Shown here one piece after another: positions 47,140-58,008 of a stretch of 63,335 nt of DNA. The translations under genes and the position numbers were made by a program. The DNA lies in contig LSRY02000072.1 in the NCBI GenBank assembly GCA_001643675.2, positions 70,001 to 133,335 on the forward strand, in the 5' to 3' direction. The stretch is from Monocercomonoides exilis (taxonomy: Eukaryota; Preaxostyla; Oxymonadida; Polymastigidae). The notes under the pieces were generated by a model that was not told the origin of the DNA, did no database searches, and was given only the letters and a program-made list of their open reading frames with translations. Position 1 is the first letter of the stretch; each line of letters starts with the position of its first letter.

Positions 47140-49136
47140 TCAGAAAACGTAGTATTTTTTATCATTCAAACAGAAAATGAATCATAACAGGAAAGAGACA
47201 ATGACTATTTAAACTCCAAAGAAAGTATTATATATAAAGTTTTCATACCATCCGTCTTTGAATTGATATTTTAATCAAGCGAATATTGAGATAAACAACG
47301 CTTTATCTTCTTCAAGTTTGCTCTTATGGATGATTTGATCAAATTCGATTTTGGAAAAACCGAATATTTTTGTAAAACAAGAGAACTACAAGCGAATCTA
47401 TCCAGCATAATATTTGTTATTAAATTGCCAGTGATGGTGACAGACAATGACGGAGAAGAATCGAAATATCTTTTTTTTTTGGAACGATTTTTGGAAATGA
47501 ATGGCTCAGGGAAAACGACATTCATATTTTGGTTGCAAACAACAAATACATAAAATAAACAAAATAAATTTGAAAAGTGATTGGAAGAAGGGAAAAAAGG
47601 AGAATGCAGACAATTGAAAGGAAGTCTGAAAGTTCGAAATTAAATGAGAAGTCGTTCTTTTCAAACAAGAAAAGTGATTGACACGAATGAAATTTGACTT
47701 TTTGTGAGGGGAGGGTGGGAAGGCAGAAGGAGAAAGAAGCAGCGGAAGACATTTGAAAAGGAGATAAATAGCATTCCATGTTGAACATTTCTTTTTCTCT
47801 TGCGATGGTCAGGACAGGAATGAGACTTTGAGGAATGTTTTGAAAAAACAATGCAAGTGCTATTTCTGTCACTGTTTCAAACCTTATGAAACAAAAGGGA
47901 ACAAAGCAAATGGAATCTGTTTGTTCTCAAAGATGTTTTGCTTCCTTTTTTTCAAGTTCAATACTCACTGTTTCAACAACCCAACTGTTCTTCTTCAATG
48001 GATGTTTTTTGAAGTGTTATTCAAACATTCTCCATTTTCAGCAAAGAGAAGTTGCTTCTGCTGAAAAGAGGGGGAATAAACATCAGATGATGTATTGAAC
48101 CTTATTTTTGCATGTGCTCACATTCAAATGATTGAATTCTTCATTTGGTGAAATTGTGAATACCAAAACACAGCAATCACCATCAACCGCAAAGCTTTCA
48201 TCACCAAAATTGGGGTGATTGCTTCATCCATTCCTTTCTTTTTGAGGAATGTGAACGTTTTTCAGATTCATGAAAAGGCTTGAGAAAGAAAGTTAATCAT
48301 CAACCGTTGTTCCAATTGCATCTTTCAAATCTCTTCTGGAACAATCCTCAAAATGAATGGAACATGCTGAAAGTGACCATTCAATCAGAACAAGATCTTT
48401 GCTCTCAGCATAAATAGCTCTCAATGGATTGTGAACCATCTTGTGATGATGATAGCATGTTTGTTGTTTCAAAGTCTTTCACTCCACACACACTCAAAAA
48501 ATCAATTGGATTGCAAAAACACAAACAAGCAATTGAAACACTTGAAAATAACAGAAATGAGAAAAAGTTAAACATTCTTCATCTTTGGAGATATTACAGC
48601 GTTTTGATGAAGACAAAAACACATCAACAAGTAAAAGAAACAAAAGAAACAAAAAAATAATCTTTCAACACAACATTCCACAAATAAAATAATAAGCCAT
48701 CAAACAAACACAAAACAAAGAAAAACAAAGACGATATTCTAACCACAATGAAACAAAAAAACAAAAAAAAAGACAAAAAATGCATATTTTCAATTTATAA
48801 ATCTGGGGAAATGCTCTCCAGAAAATAATCATGAACAGAAACAGATGGAAAAAAAATACTTCTTTTGTAATTAAATACATAAACATTAAAAAAACATAAA
48901 GAATCTAATTTAACAGAACAGACCTCCTAACAATCAAAATATTGACAATAAAACTTCAAAAAAAGAGACAAACACACATACACATACAAAATAAAAAATG
49001 AAGATAATTTTCTATGCCTAGGAATTGGCACAAGCAAAATATTTGTGCAAACAAAACACTGCATTTTACAGGATGTTTTTTTCGGAGCTCATAAAATACC
49101 GTCTGACAAACACTTGCTGCTCCATCTGCCCAAATC
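47140..49136. other. intergenic spacer without recognisable gene
   Basis: About 2 kb. A 75-codon plus-strand frame at 47326-47553 (ends NGSGKTTF) and several other short frames have no supporting exons or family features. The rest is A/T-rich with repeated Phe/Lys-type codons. I see nothing I can support. Confidence 0.45.
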
Positions 49137-52100
49137 TCACAGCGACCTCATGCAGTCTGCAATCTCCATGTGCCTCAGATAAGACAACGGACCGGCAGTT
49201 GCCAGGTAGCCCAGCAGCATCGCAATAAACACCAGCGCAATCAGAGTGGCATACGGAAAATAGAAAGCAGGCAGCCCAGTCGACAGCAGCTGCACCACCT
49301 CCGAAGACATCATGTACGACACCGCCATCCCGCAGACCACCCCCATCACAGCTGCTCCCATCACCAGCACAAACGCCTCTTCCACAAACACCCGCCGCAC
49401 CTCAAACTGCCCCATGCCCATCGCTCGCATCATCCCGTACTCCTTCTTCGACGACAGCACGTTCCACGACATCGCTGCCACCAGCGAGCACTCCCCAACG
49501 AAGCTCAAAAGAAGCGCCGCCACAACAAACACCACACGCATCACCACCTCAAACGTCGCATACGTCTGGTCGAACTCTCGCTTTGTCCAAACATAAGAGA
49601 TCGTGTAGTTGCTCTCCCCAGCACCAGCAACCATCAGCGAAGCCAATGGATCGGAATGGGGGTTCATCAGTGGCTCCCTGCCATGTTGCCAAGGAATAAA
49701 ATCGATTCTTCTTGCTTCATCAACGGAAGATCTGCCGCCACTTTCCATCTCTCTGTTCGGCTGCAACCCCTCCAGTTCAGAGTTCTTCCAACCATTTCCC
49801 TCTGGCTTGCGATTGCTCTGGAAAGATGGGGACTCTGAAGAATGCTCACTGGAGCCATCATATTTTGAAGAGGATGAAGAAGCCTAGGCACAGCCATCGG
49901 AGTCGTTGACTTTTGCGTATCTGACTGACCTCTCCAAGTCCTCAGTCCTCGAGGCATGTGCCCCTTTCTTGTACTTCACTTTTACGTCTGAGATGCACAA
50001 GTCGTCAAATGCCGATGATGAGAAAACACCGCCAATGTCTGACACGGTCTCACACAGCAGCGGAACAGAAACGGGGAGCTGGGCAACCCCATAGCCGTCT
50101 TTGACCTCAGATACAACAAACGGAATGGCTCTGACAAACGCCCCAATCGTGATGTTTTTGAATATCGCTGACAGCGGAGCAAGATTTGTGTGCCCTGCTG
50201 TGCTTTCAGCATCTCTCTTGTTCTTCGACAGATCGCTCTCGCTGAACAGCGTGTTCGAGTAAAACGGCAAGTACACTGAGGCATCCGCGCTGAGATTCTT
50301 CGCCAGCACATATCTGTCCCCCAACTTCGCTTGCATCGCCTTCCCAAACGCCTTCGACACAACACCAATCGGCGCTTCAAAGTAGTTTGCATACATCTGC
50401 CGCACAATATCGTCCCCGCCCATCCTCTTTCGATCATTCAGCGACCCATCCACATGCCACGTGCCTTCGTCGGTCGCCGCCCTGAAGTTCGGCGAGAGCG
50501 CAATCAGCTCATATTCCTCCTGGTGCGTTCTCCCGCGGTTCGTCAGCAGCACCGAAGCCCCGCCGCCCCGCTGCTGCCCAGCAAGCAAGCAGCTCGCAAA
50601 CGCATACGACTCAACCACATCGCTGTACTCATCCAGCACTTTCTGGATGCTCTCCAAGTTCTCCATTCGGAACCCACGCGACGTCACATTGCGGTGGAAC
50701 AGCGGCGGTGGGAAAAACACTGAGCCATTCCAGTTCTCGTACTTCTCAAAGGGGAACGTGGACGCATACGCCAGAGGCCGCACATCCAAGTCGCACCCAT
50801 ACTGCTGATACCCCGACGCCTTGATCGCACTCAAAACTGTGTTCGCAATCACATCCATGAAAAACACAAAGCACAGGATCAGCGCAAACATCACTGTCGT
50901 CCCCCGGTTCCTCAGCCTGTGCAGACTCAGGTTCTTCAGCGCCATCTTCTTCACTGCCGACTTCTCCCAGAAGAGAAACACCGTGCACACAACCGCCTCA
51001 AACACATACTCGAAGTTCACACACAGCAGCACCAGCGCAACCATGATGCATATCATCAGCCCAATCAGCACAACCACCAGCATCGCCACGTTCCCAGACT
51101 CCAGCGAAAGAGGGAAGAACACATACACACACCCGCCAATCACCACCAGAATCGCGCCATCCACAAGCAGAGCATACGACGGATGCACCGAGTCACTCCG
51201 CTCGATGGTGACAAGAACAGCTGACGCGTTTGTGTGCTGCACATCAATCGAGTCATGCAGATTCGCCGACAGCGCTGTGCGGATCGGGAAGAACGAGGCC
51301 ACAAGAGTCGCTCCCAGCACAACCAAGATCGTCACAACCACCGACCACGCTGGAAGCGCCACCCCCAATTCAATGCCTCGGTTCTTCGTGATGGCACCCA
51401 CCAGAACTGCATTTATCCCCTGCGCTCCAGCAACCCCAACAACAATCCCCGGCACCGCATACATCAGCCCTTGCATCACAACAAGCATCACCACCCCACA
51501 CCGCCCCATCCCGTGCACCCGCATCAGCCCCAGCTCATATGCTCTCCCGTCGACAGACCGCTGGATCTGCGAGTAGATAATCAGCACTGTGACCCCCAGC
51601 AGCACAACCACCAGCACCCCCATCAGCAGCAGCAGCAGGCTTTCGAACATCGCGTCGCTCTCGGGCGCCATCGGCAGCGAGGCATCGAGCTCCACCGATC
51701 CCAATGCAAAAAGCACCCCCGTTGACCACAAATTCAGCTTTCTTAACGAAGCAAAGCAGAAGGAAATTCATTCAATTAATGTGAATACACATATAAATAT
51801 AGTAAATGTATTTATGTCATCATTCATTTGTTTTCGCAAATGAAAAGAAGCACCAATTGAGAAATGAATATGCATTTCGTCCCCCCAGAAAAATGAGAAT
51901 TAATTCATTATTGCGACAGCTGCACACAAATCCAAGCAAACCGTTGAACCATCGAACTGTCTGCATGCAAATAAGTCTTGTTTCTCGGCAGCTGGCACGT
52001 GCATGCCATTTGAGAAGCATAGTCACTCAGATTTGCCTCCAGAAAATGTTCTTTTGCAACAACATCCAAGACAGAAAGCGGAAAGTTGTCAACAATCTGA

Positions 52101-53423
52101 GGCATTGCACACAGAATAAAAAAAAGCATGAATGGCCAAAAAAACAGTATCGTTGTCATCATCAGCAGCAGCAGCAGCAGCAATAACAACAACAAAAGAA
52201 AGAAAGAAAGAAAGAAATATTTGTCATAAAACAATATGCCAAAAATCATTAAAATCGCAAATATGATCAATGCCAAAATATCACACATGCTCCCAAACGG
52301 AATCGAATTCTGCAACAATTTTCGCTGAAGCACTTGTCTGGTCAATGCTGTCATGAACCTTCAAAGCAACAATAATATGAATCAAATGAACGAAGCAAGC
52401 GAAACAAATCATAAACATGTTCATAAATGGAAAGGCATTTTTGTTTCAAAATGCAACATAAATAAACGTGTTGCCACAAAATAGATTTCTTGAAATAGTC
52501 TCTGATATTTCATTTCAAACCTCAGCCAGTTCAAATGGAACGGTCAATTTCCCCAGCAACTTCGCAATGTCTTTCAGATTGCCTGGAGAATATTTCTTTA
52601 CCACATCAAATGCTATTGGAGAAATCCTCGAGATGTTCATGTTGACTTTTATGGTGTCTCCAGGCTTCATTAAAAGAGAGTTATAAATAGGCCCGTCAAA
52701 AACAACTTTCCCTTTTGGAATTGCATCAAGATTCCATCTCCAGCCAATGTCATATTGCTTCTGAGCCACGGAAATCCATAGTAAGTGAGCATAATAACAA
52801 CCACATTTAAATGCCGTGCATGAATCATGAGAGGAATAAGAAGAAGAAAAAAAGAAAGAAATTCATTTTATTTTTTATTGAGAGTGGAAAAAAGTCGAAA
52901 CCTCAAATCTGCTGTTGATTGCCATAAAATTACAAGTGTCTCCAACTCCGTTGTGGCTTATTTGCAAGAAATCTTTTATGCGAGGCGAACACATGGAAAA
53001 CTTTTCAATTTTAATATTTCTGCTTTTTGATGCAAATTATCAATAACGCCAAACTTCTTTTCCAAGAGGATCGAGTATTTCTTTTGCATGTGTGAAATTC
53101 AATCCCATGGCGTCCGTTTGAGGTTTTGGTGCAATAAGCATGTCAGGAGTAGTATAAGATGGAATGTTTATTGAATAATTTAATTCAGGGAGCTTTGTAG
53201 CCAAGCCCAACACAATCGGTATAATTAAGCTCACAAGAAAGCATCTTTCAAACGCAAACGCGATATCAAAAAACAAGCATTAAATCACAACAAACCCTAA
53301 AATGCCCCAACAAAAACTACATTTGTTGCGTTTCATCTCCCTCCAACTTTGGAGCAGATAAAAGCGAAAATACGCATATGCTTCTTTTCCTTTGCTTTTG
53401 TTTGTTTGGATAGATTTGTCCAT
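49137..53423 (-). CDS. FtsX-like ABC-transporter permease family protein
   Basis: Six exons: 53423-53296, 53244-53055, 52760-52521, 52358-52299, 52096-51942 and 51741 onward, donors GTTTGT, GTTTGG, GTTTGA, GTTTGG and GTTTGC, phases consistent. The N-terminus (FRFYLLQSWREMKRNKCSFC then the first membrane helix) and the extracellular part (VDNFPLSVLDVVAKEHFLEA, ANLSDYASQM) are typical of the oxymonad FtsX-like family. Two FtsX domains follow, each with membrane helices and a cytoplasmic signature (RAYELGLMRVHGMGR; KKEYGMMRAMGMGQFEVRRV). An in-frame TAG at 49884-49886 sits in a polar loop before the second FtsX domain. Without it the protein is 1,125 residues; stopping there gives 876. Exon 6 is clearly GC-richer than its surroundings. 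MacB/FtsX-type proteins act in export or mechanotransmission; substrate unknown. Confidence 0.8.
49884..49886 (-). other. in-frame TAG inside the FtsX-like gene
   Basis: The codons run ...SDGCA-TAG-ASSSSSKYDG... with no shift, and 249 further codons encode the second FtsX domain. CCTAG could also be a splice acceptor: a phase-0 intron starting GTAAAA (99 nt upstream) would remove it, but that donor does not fit the local GTNTG pattern and there is no pyrimidine tract. Confidence 0.6.
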
Positions 53424-53876
53424 TGTCTTTATAAATAATTATTTCCACAGAAAAGAGAAAACCTTTCATGCTAATTATGCAAAGATCATTATTCGCACGC
53501 AAACGTTTATTTTTTCATTATGAAATTATCATGTTGGATATTTGACGAAAAGGATGGATCATTTGGAAAAATGAATTCATAACGAATAAGTTGCATTTGC
53601 TCAGGAAAAGTGGAATTTGGAACAAATCAAGCCCAAGATTTCCGTGAAAGCTTTGTTCACCAAAAACAAAACATTATTGCTCGGAATAAATCACTTTCTT
53701 GGAGAGTTATTTTCTTTCTTTCTTTCTTTCTTCAAAAATTTAGCATTTCCAATTAATGAAACAGTTTCGATAAATCGAATTTATAAAAAGTTTTTGCTGG
53801 TTGAAATGTGCAATTTTCCAGAAAAAGTCGCATAATACTTCTTATTCATTCGTATTTAAAACATGATTTTATTATA

Positions 53877-54131
53877 TGGGTTATTCTTTTTGAAAAGTCA
53901 CAAATGTTTAATATCTGGGTGAAATAAAAAAGGAACTTATTTGATCGTTTTAGAAAATAAATCCAATGAATTTCTCCATTATGCACTTATTCCAGCATCA
54001 AATAGGTCTGCGTATTTTAATTTGCATAATGATTACGTTTGATGGATTTGTTTACAAAAATGGTCAAATGAGTTCATTTTTTGTTTAACCCAGATATTAA
54101 ACATTTGTGACTTTTCAAAAAGAATAACCCA
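53877..54131. mobile_element. MITE-like element, family 5
   Basis: 255 bp, terminal inverted repeats of about 45 bp beginning TGGGTTATTCTTTTTGAAAA, flanked by TA on both sides (53875-53876 and 54132-54133). No coding capacity. Confidence 0.75.
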
Positions 54132-54133
54132 TA

Positions 54134-54405
54134 TGGTGTAAAATTATACACTTCAGGTATTTTCATTGAAAAACTATGAACTGTGGATGAACTTTTTGTG
54201 ATCAAAAAACACAATAAAAATGTGTACATTTTTTGACATACGCGAAATGTCTCTTTTCTTTATGTTATGATTTCAATGATGCCTGTTAACAGATATGAAA
54301 ATCCAATTTATAATGAAATCTGATAATATTTTATAAAGTTATGAGCTAAACAAATATTTCATGCTTCGTGCAAAAAAAGCTTGAAAGTTCATATCTTCCC
54401 CAAAA
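54134..54405. mobile_element. MITE-like element, family 2 (copy B)
   Basis: Starts right after the TA that ends the previous element and finishes at the TA (54406-54407) that begins the next one. On the minus strand it reads ATATGAACTTTCAAGCTTTT, matching copy A at 12798-13067 along most of its length; the ends have diverged. Confidence 0.65.
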
Positions 54406-54407
54406 TA

Positions 54408-54669
54408 TGGGTGATTATTTTTGAAATCATATTTTTTCTAACAAAAATTTCGGTGCAAATATATTTGATGAATAACAATTAAAAAACATAGAAGAGTGAA
54501 AAGACTTATTCAAAACATTTTTAATCTTTCATTTAACTGAAACAATTGTATTTTAAAAAACAATTATCATGTTATTTTTATTTTGAAACAAAAATTTCTT
54601 TCGAAAAACTTTCAATCTTTGAAAAATCAACACCCCGAAAAAAGATATGATTTCAAAAATAATCACCCA
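54408..54669. mobile_element. MITE-like element, family 1 (copy B)
   Basis: 262 bp with near-perfect termini TGGGTGATTATTTTTGAAAT and inverse, flanked by TA on both sides. Third in a head-to-tail row of TA-separated elements. Confidence 0.75.
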
Positions 54670-54898
54670 TATATATTTATTTGATGAATATTTGAGTTTT
54701 GAAAAATTATTAGGTATCAAAACAACAGAAAGAAAATGAGTTTCTTAAGTTTAGAAATAATAGAAAAAATTAGAAAGGAAAGATAAAAAGCAATACTGAC
54801 AAGTTGAACTCGCAACAGTACAAGCTTGTGGAAACATGAGCAAATAATTAATCAAAAAAAGAAACTTTAAAAAAAAAGAAAAGAAAGAAAAAAACATA

Positions 54899-55255
54899 CA
54901 GATTGTGTAAAAAATACCGGACAAGATCGATTTCTCAATAACCACTTAAAGAGAAAATCTGATAATTTTCCTCAAAATACATCTCATTGATACAAACTCA
55001 CGTGACAAACAAGACTTTCGAAACAGCTTCATTTGTGCTCAGAAAAAATTATTGCAAAAACATCGGAAAAATAGGAATTTATGTTTCTCCGAAACTTCAA
55101 TAATGATTTTTTCTGAGCACTAGCGAAGCTGTCCTCAAAGTCTTGTTTGTCACGTGAGTTTGTATCAATGAGATGTATTTTGAAGAAAATTATCAGATTT
55201 TCTCTTTAAGTGGTTATTGAGAAATCGGTCTTGTCCGGTATTTTTGCACAATCTG
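54899..55255. mobile_element. long-hairpin MITE, family 3 (copy B)
   Basis: 357 bp, ends CAGATTGTGTAAAAAATACC and the inverse ...GCACAATCTG, flanked by TA. Like copy A at 13595-13972 it is built of two long inverted arms (shared GGACAAGATCGATTTCTCAA and CAAACTCACGTGACA) around a short loop. Confidence 0.8.
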
Positions 55256-55667
55256 TATCTTTATTTTCGAAATTCAATTTTGAAAAACATTAAACATTCA
55301 GTCTTGTAATAATGAACATTTGTTAAAAAAATTATATTTGAAATGAAATAAAAATTTTGCATTCATGAGAAAATCTTCGTTTTATTCCAGACTATTTATG
55401 TTGTCGTATCATAATTAGAATTTGATTTAAGTGCAAAAATGATACGAAAAATAATAAAATTTTAGAAAAATATTTGTTAATATTGAATGGAACAAAATGC
55501 ATAAGGCACAAAATTTCGATCCATATTTATAAGTTTCTGTTTGAAGCAATGTTGGATTAGAATTTGGGATCATATAAAAAACTGGGTAGTAATAAAAATC
55601 TGATCCTGCAACACAATTATGAAAAAATTGCATATACGGTTAAATTTTAGCTTCTTTGAAAAAAGCA

Positions 55668-56362
55668 ATGATTTGTTCCAAACCTTTTATTTTTATTAAT
55701 TTATTTATTTTGCTTTCATTTCATTGTAAGTCTTTCATTATTATGAAAAAATTAAAATAAAAATAAAAATATTGAAATTTTTGAATAACGAAAAAGATTC
55801 AAAAATGTTGAATCGAACAAAATTTTGAAAGCAAAAAATTTCAGCCTATTTAATGATTTTTCATAGCGTTGAACTTGCAGGTTATTTCCAAAACTTTTAA
55901 TAAAAAAAATCAACAGGAAAATAAGCAACCTTACGATCTCAAAATTAATTAAAAATTTCTAAGATCTGAAAATTAAATAAGCAAAAATGTCTGATCCTTT
56001 TTGAAATCATACTTTCGTTCGAGTTTTGATCAAAATTTTAATCTCAATGGGGTTTTTGTTAAAATTTTGTTTCTGTAATAACAACATCATGAACAACGTG
56101 TATTAACAGTTTTAGTTCAATTTTTCAAAATTCCTTTAAGAAATTTTTTTGATCAAAACTCGAACGAAAGTATGATTTGGGGAAATATTTTTTTATTTAT
56201 GAAAAAAACAACGATTTGTTCCAAACTTTTTCTCCAACCTTATCATTGTTAGTCTTTCATTTCTATGCCAAAAAAATATGGAATAATTCAAAATTTAAGA
56301 AAAAATATTTGTTAGAGTAGAATGGAACAAAAATAAGAAAGCAAAAAATTTCGTCCCATTTC
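55668..56362. repeat. direct repeat pair flanking a family 4 element
   Basis: About 55668-55850 and 56213-56362 share GATTTGTTCCAAAC, AGTCTTTCATT and GAAAGCAAAAAATTTC in the same order and orientation, with roughly 360 bp in between. A weaker third relative lies near 55455-55530. Likely remnants of one larger repeat. Confidence 0.5.
56012..56170. mobile_element. MITE-like element, family 4 (copy B)
   Basis: 159 bp with terminal inverted repeats CTTTCGTTCGAGTTTTGATC and inverse, flanked by TA on both sides (56010-56011, 56171-56172). It lies between the two direct repeats listed above. Confidence 0.7.
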
Positions 56363-56697
56363 AAAAAGGATCAGCCAAATAAAAAAGATTTTTCCCCAAA
56401 TAAATACAAAAAATAAAAACAAATATTTCTTGATGTCTTTTTACGATCGCAAACTGGTGTAAAGCCATAGACAGACTTGAAAAACATGGCTATGCTTAAA
56501 AAAAAAGTCGTGCTTATTCCATACCTACACATCGTTTATTCTAATCACTTAAATTAAATTTAATCAACTTGATTATTTGAATAAAAAAAGTTTTATTCAC
56601 AATTCATCGAACAAACGCAACAAAAAATCAAAACACATAAAAATAGGAAAAGAAAAAGAAAAGAAAATCAGCAAAACAGAAAAATATAATAATCCTA

Positions 56698-58008
56698 TCA
56701 CAATGCTAAAGGAAGATTTAGCAGTGTTATTGTTTCTATTTTCCAACCGCTTTCTTCACGTCGCAGCACAACACTCCCAAATTTTCCGTAAGTCAGTGCC
56801 CCTGGGTTAAAAATCGGAGGCAATGGCCCAACAAGTTCTTCCTCCTCTTCTTCTTCGCCTTTTTCTTCTTTGATGCTTTTATCTGCTCCATCCATTATTT
56901 CCTCCCTCTTCTCTTTGAACGCTCCTTTTTCGCATCCCTTATTCTCCTTGTAGCTACCCTCAAGCTCTTCATAAGCCGTAGCAATACCTTTCATTTTATC
57001 ATCCTCGCTTTCACTTCCTCTGCGTTCTGATTCTTGCTCTCTTTCCTTCCACCCTTCTTTCCTCGAAATACGCTCCAATGCCTTGTGAACAATTTGCGAC
57101 TTCATAAATCCTGTTCCAAAGTGTGAGTGCCCATGCACAAGCAGCGCTGTGCGCGAATAAAGCGCAGAATGTTTTTTGCACAGTAAAAACTGCGAAAGGC
57201 TCAAGGACCCTGTGGTCGTTCGCTTTGTCTTATGTTTGATTCCAAACGATGTAGCTGAGTGCAGTGGCCCCACGTGCGTCACAAACACAACAGAATCTTT
57301 CACATTCAGCTCGTTCGAAGATGAATGCTGCACTTTCACAGAAGATTCGGCGGAGGAATCAGGTGAAGGGGCGGATGAAGATGAAGCAGATTCTTGATTG
57401 GGCTCGTTTTGCCTATTTATCAAGGAAACAAGATCAGCAAATGACTCGGCCAGAAATGCACCCATTTGCCTGTCCGAAGTGAACGGTACGCCACTGATAA
57501 CTGGATCGCCTTCCATGTACCCTGGCGGACAACCTCCAGCGCCTGCCAGAATCAGCCCTTCGCACAGCTTAACGGCTTTCCCATGAAGATAAATCACTCG
57601 CTCTGGAAGCAGCTCCGAATGCTCCGAATAATACCGAGGGGCTTCGTGATTTCCGGGTACAAAAACAACACATTGCGCATATTCAGTGAGCTCTGCCAGC
57701 TTTGCCTTTGTGCGATCTTCCACTTCTCGTGGATCTTCCTTGTTTTTCAACGGGTGAGCAAAATCATAATTCGCAAAGTCTCCTGTGCAGGCAATCACAT
57801 CATATCTGTGGACAACAAAAATTCACCCAGTAAAAATAGAAAATGAACAATTAAAAAAGATCTTTTTAGGATACCGTGCATTATGATCTTTCAGCCATGT
57901 GCATAGTTCTACGAACCGAGTACTATTTTCATGAACGTCTCCCACCACAAGCATAGACATTTTATCCTTCAAATACGGGGTAATCAGAGGATCAATAAGA
58001 TTGCTCAT
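56698..58008 (-). CDS. calcineurin-like metallophosphoesterase
   Basis: Two exons (58008-57875 and 57805-56698; donor GTATCC, phase 2) give 413 residues. The binuclear metal motifs are in the usual order: VVGDVHEN, then CTGDFANYDF, then VFVPGNHEAPRYY, then FVTHVGPLHSA and LLVHGHSHFG. The splice junction lies between the first two (KDHNAR / YDVIACTGDF). A Ser/Glu-rich loop sits between the GNHE block and the histidine motifs, and a Glu/Lys-rich insertion precedes the last conserved segment PIFNPGALTYGKFGSVVL, which is characteristic of this superfamily. Probably a soluble metal-dependent phosphoesterase; substrate not predictable. Confidence 0.88.

Larger units (their letters stand above)
53424..56697. 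other. intergenic nest of short inverted-repeat elements
   Basis: 3.3 kb of AT-rich DNA between the FtsX-like gene start and the phosphoesterase 3' end. It holds five inverted-repeat elements and a direct-repeat pair, listed separately. The rest (53424-53870, 55260-55660, 56400-56690) has only short unsupported frames. Confidence 0.6.

Noticed and set aside
47326-47553. Plus-strand frame ending in NGSGKTTF, resembling a Walker A motif
   Set aside because: The motif is at the very end of a 75-codon frame with no Walker B, no ABC signature and no adjoining exon.
48424-48660. Plus-strand 78-codon frame with a Met start
   Set aside because: Ends in simple KET repeats, has no similarity, and lies in an AT-rich spacer.
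49137-53423. Bacterial contamination, suggested by the GC-rich FtsX-like exon
   Set aside because: The exon is joined in phase to five AT-rich 5' exons with the same splice signals as other genes.
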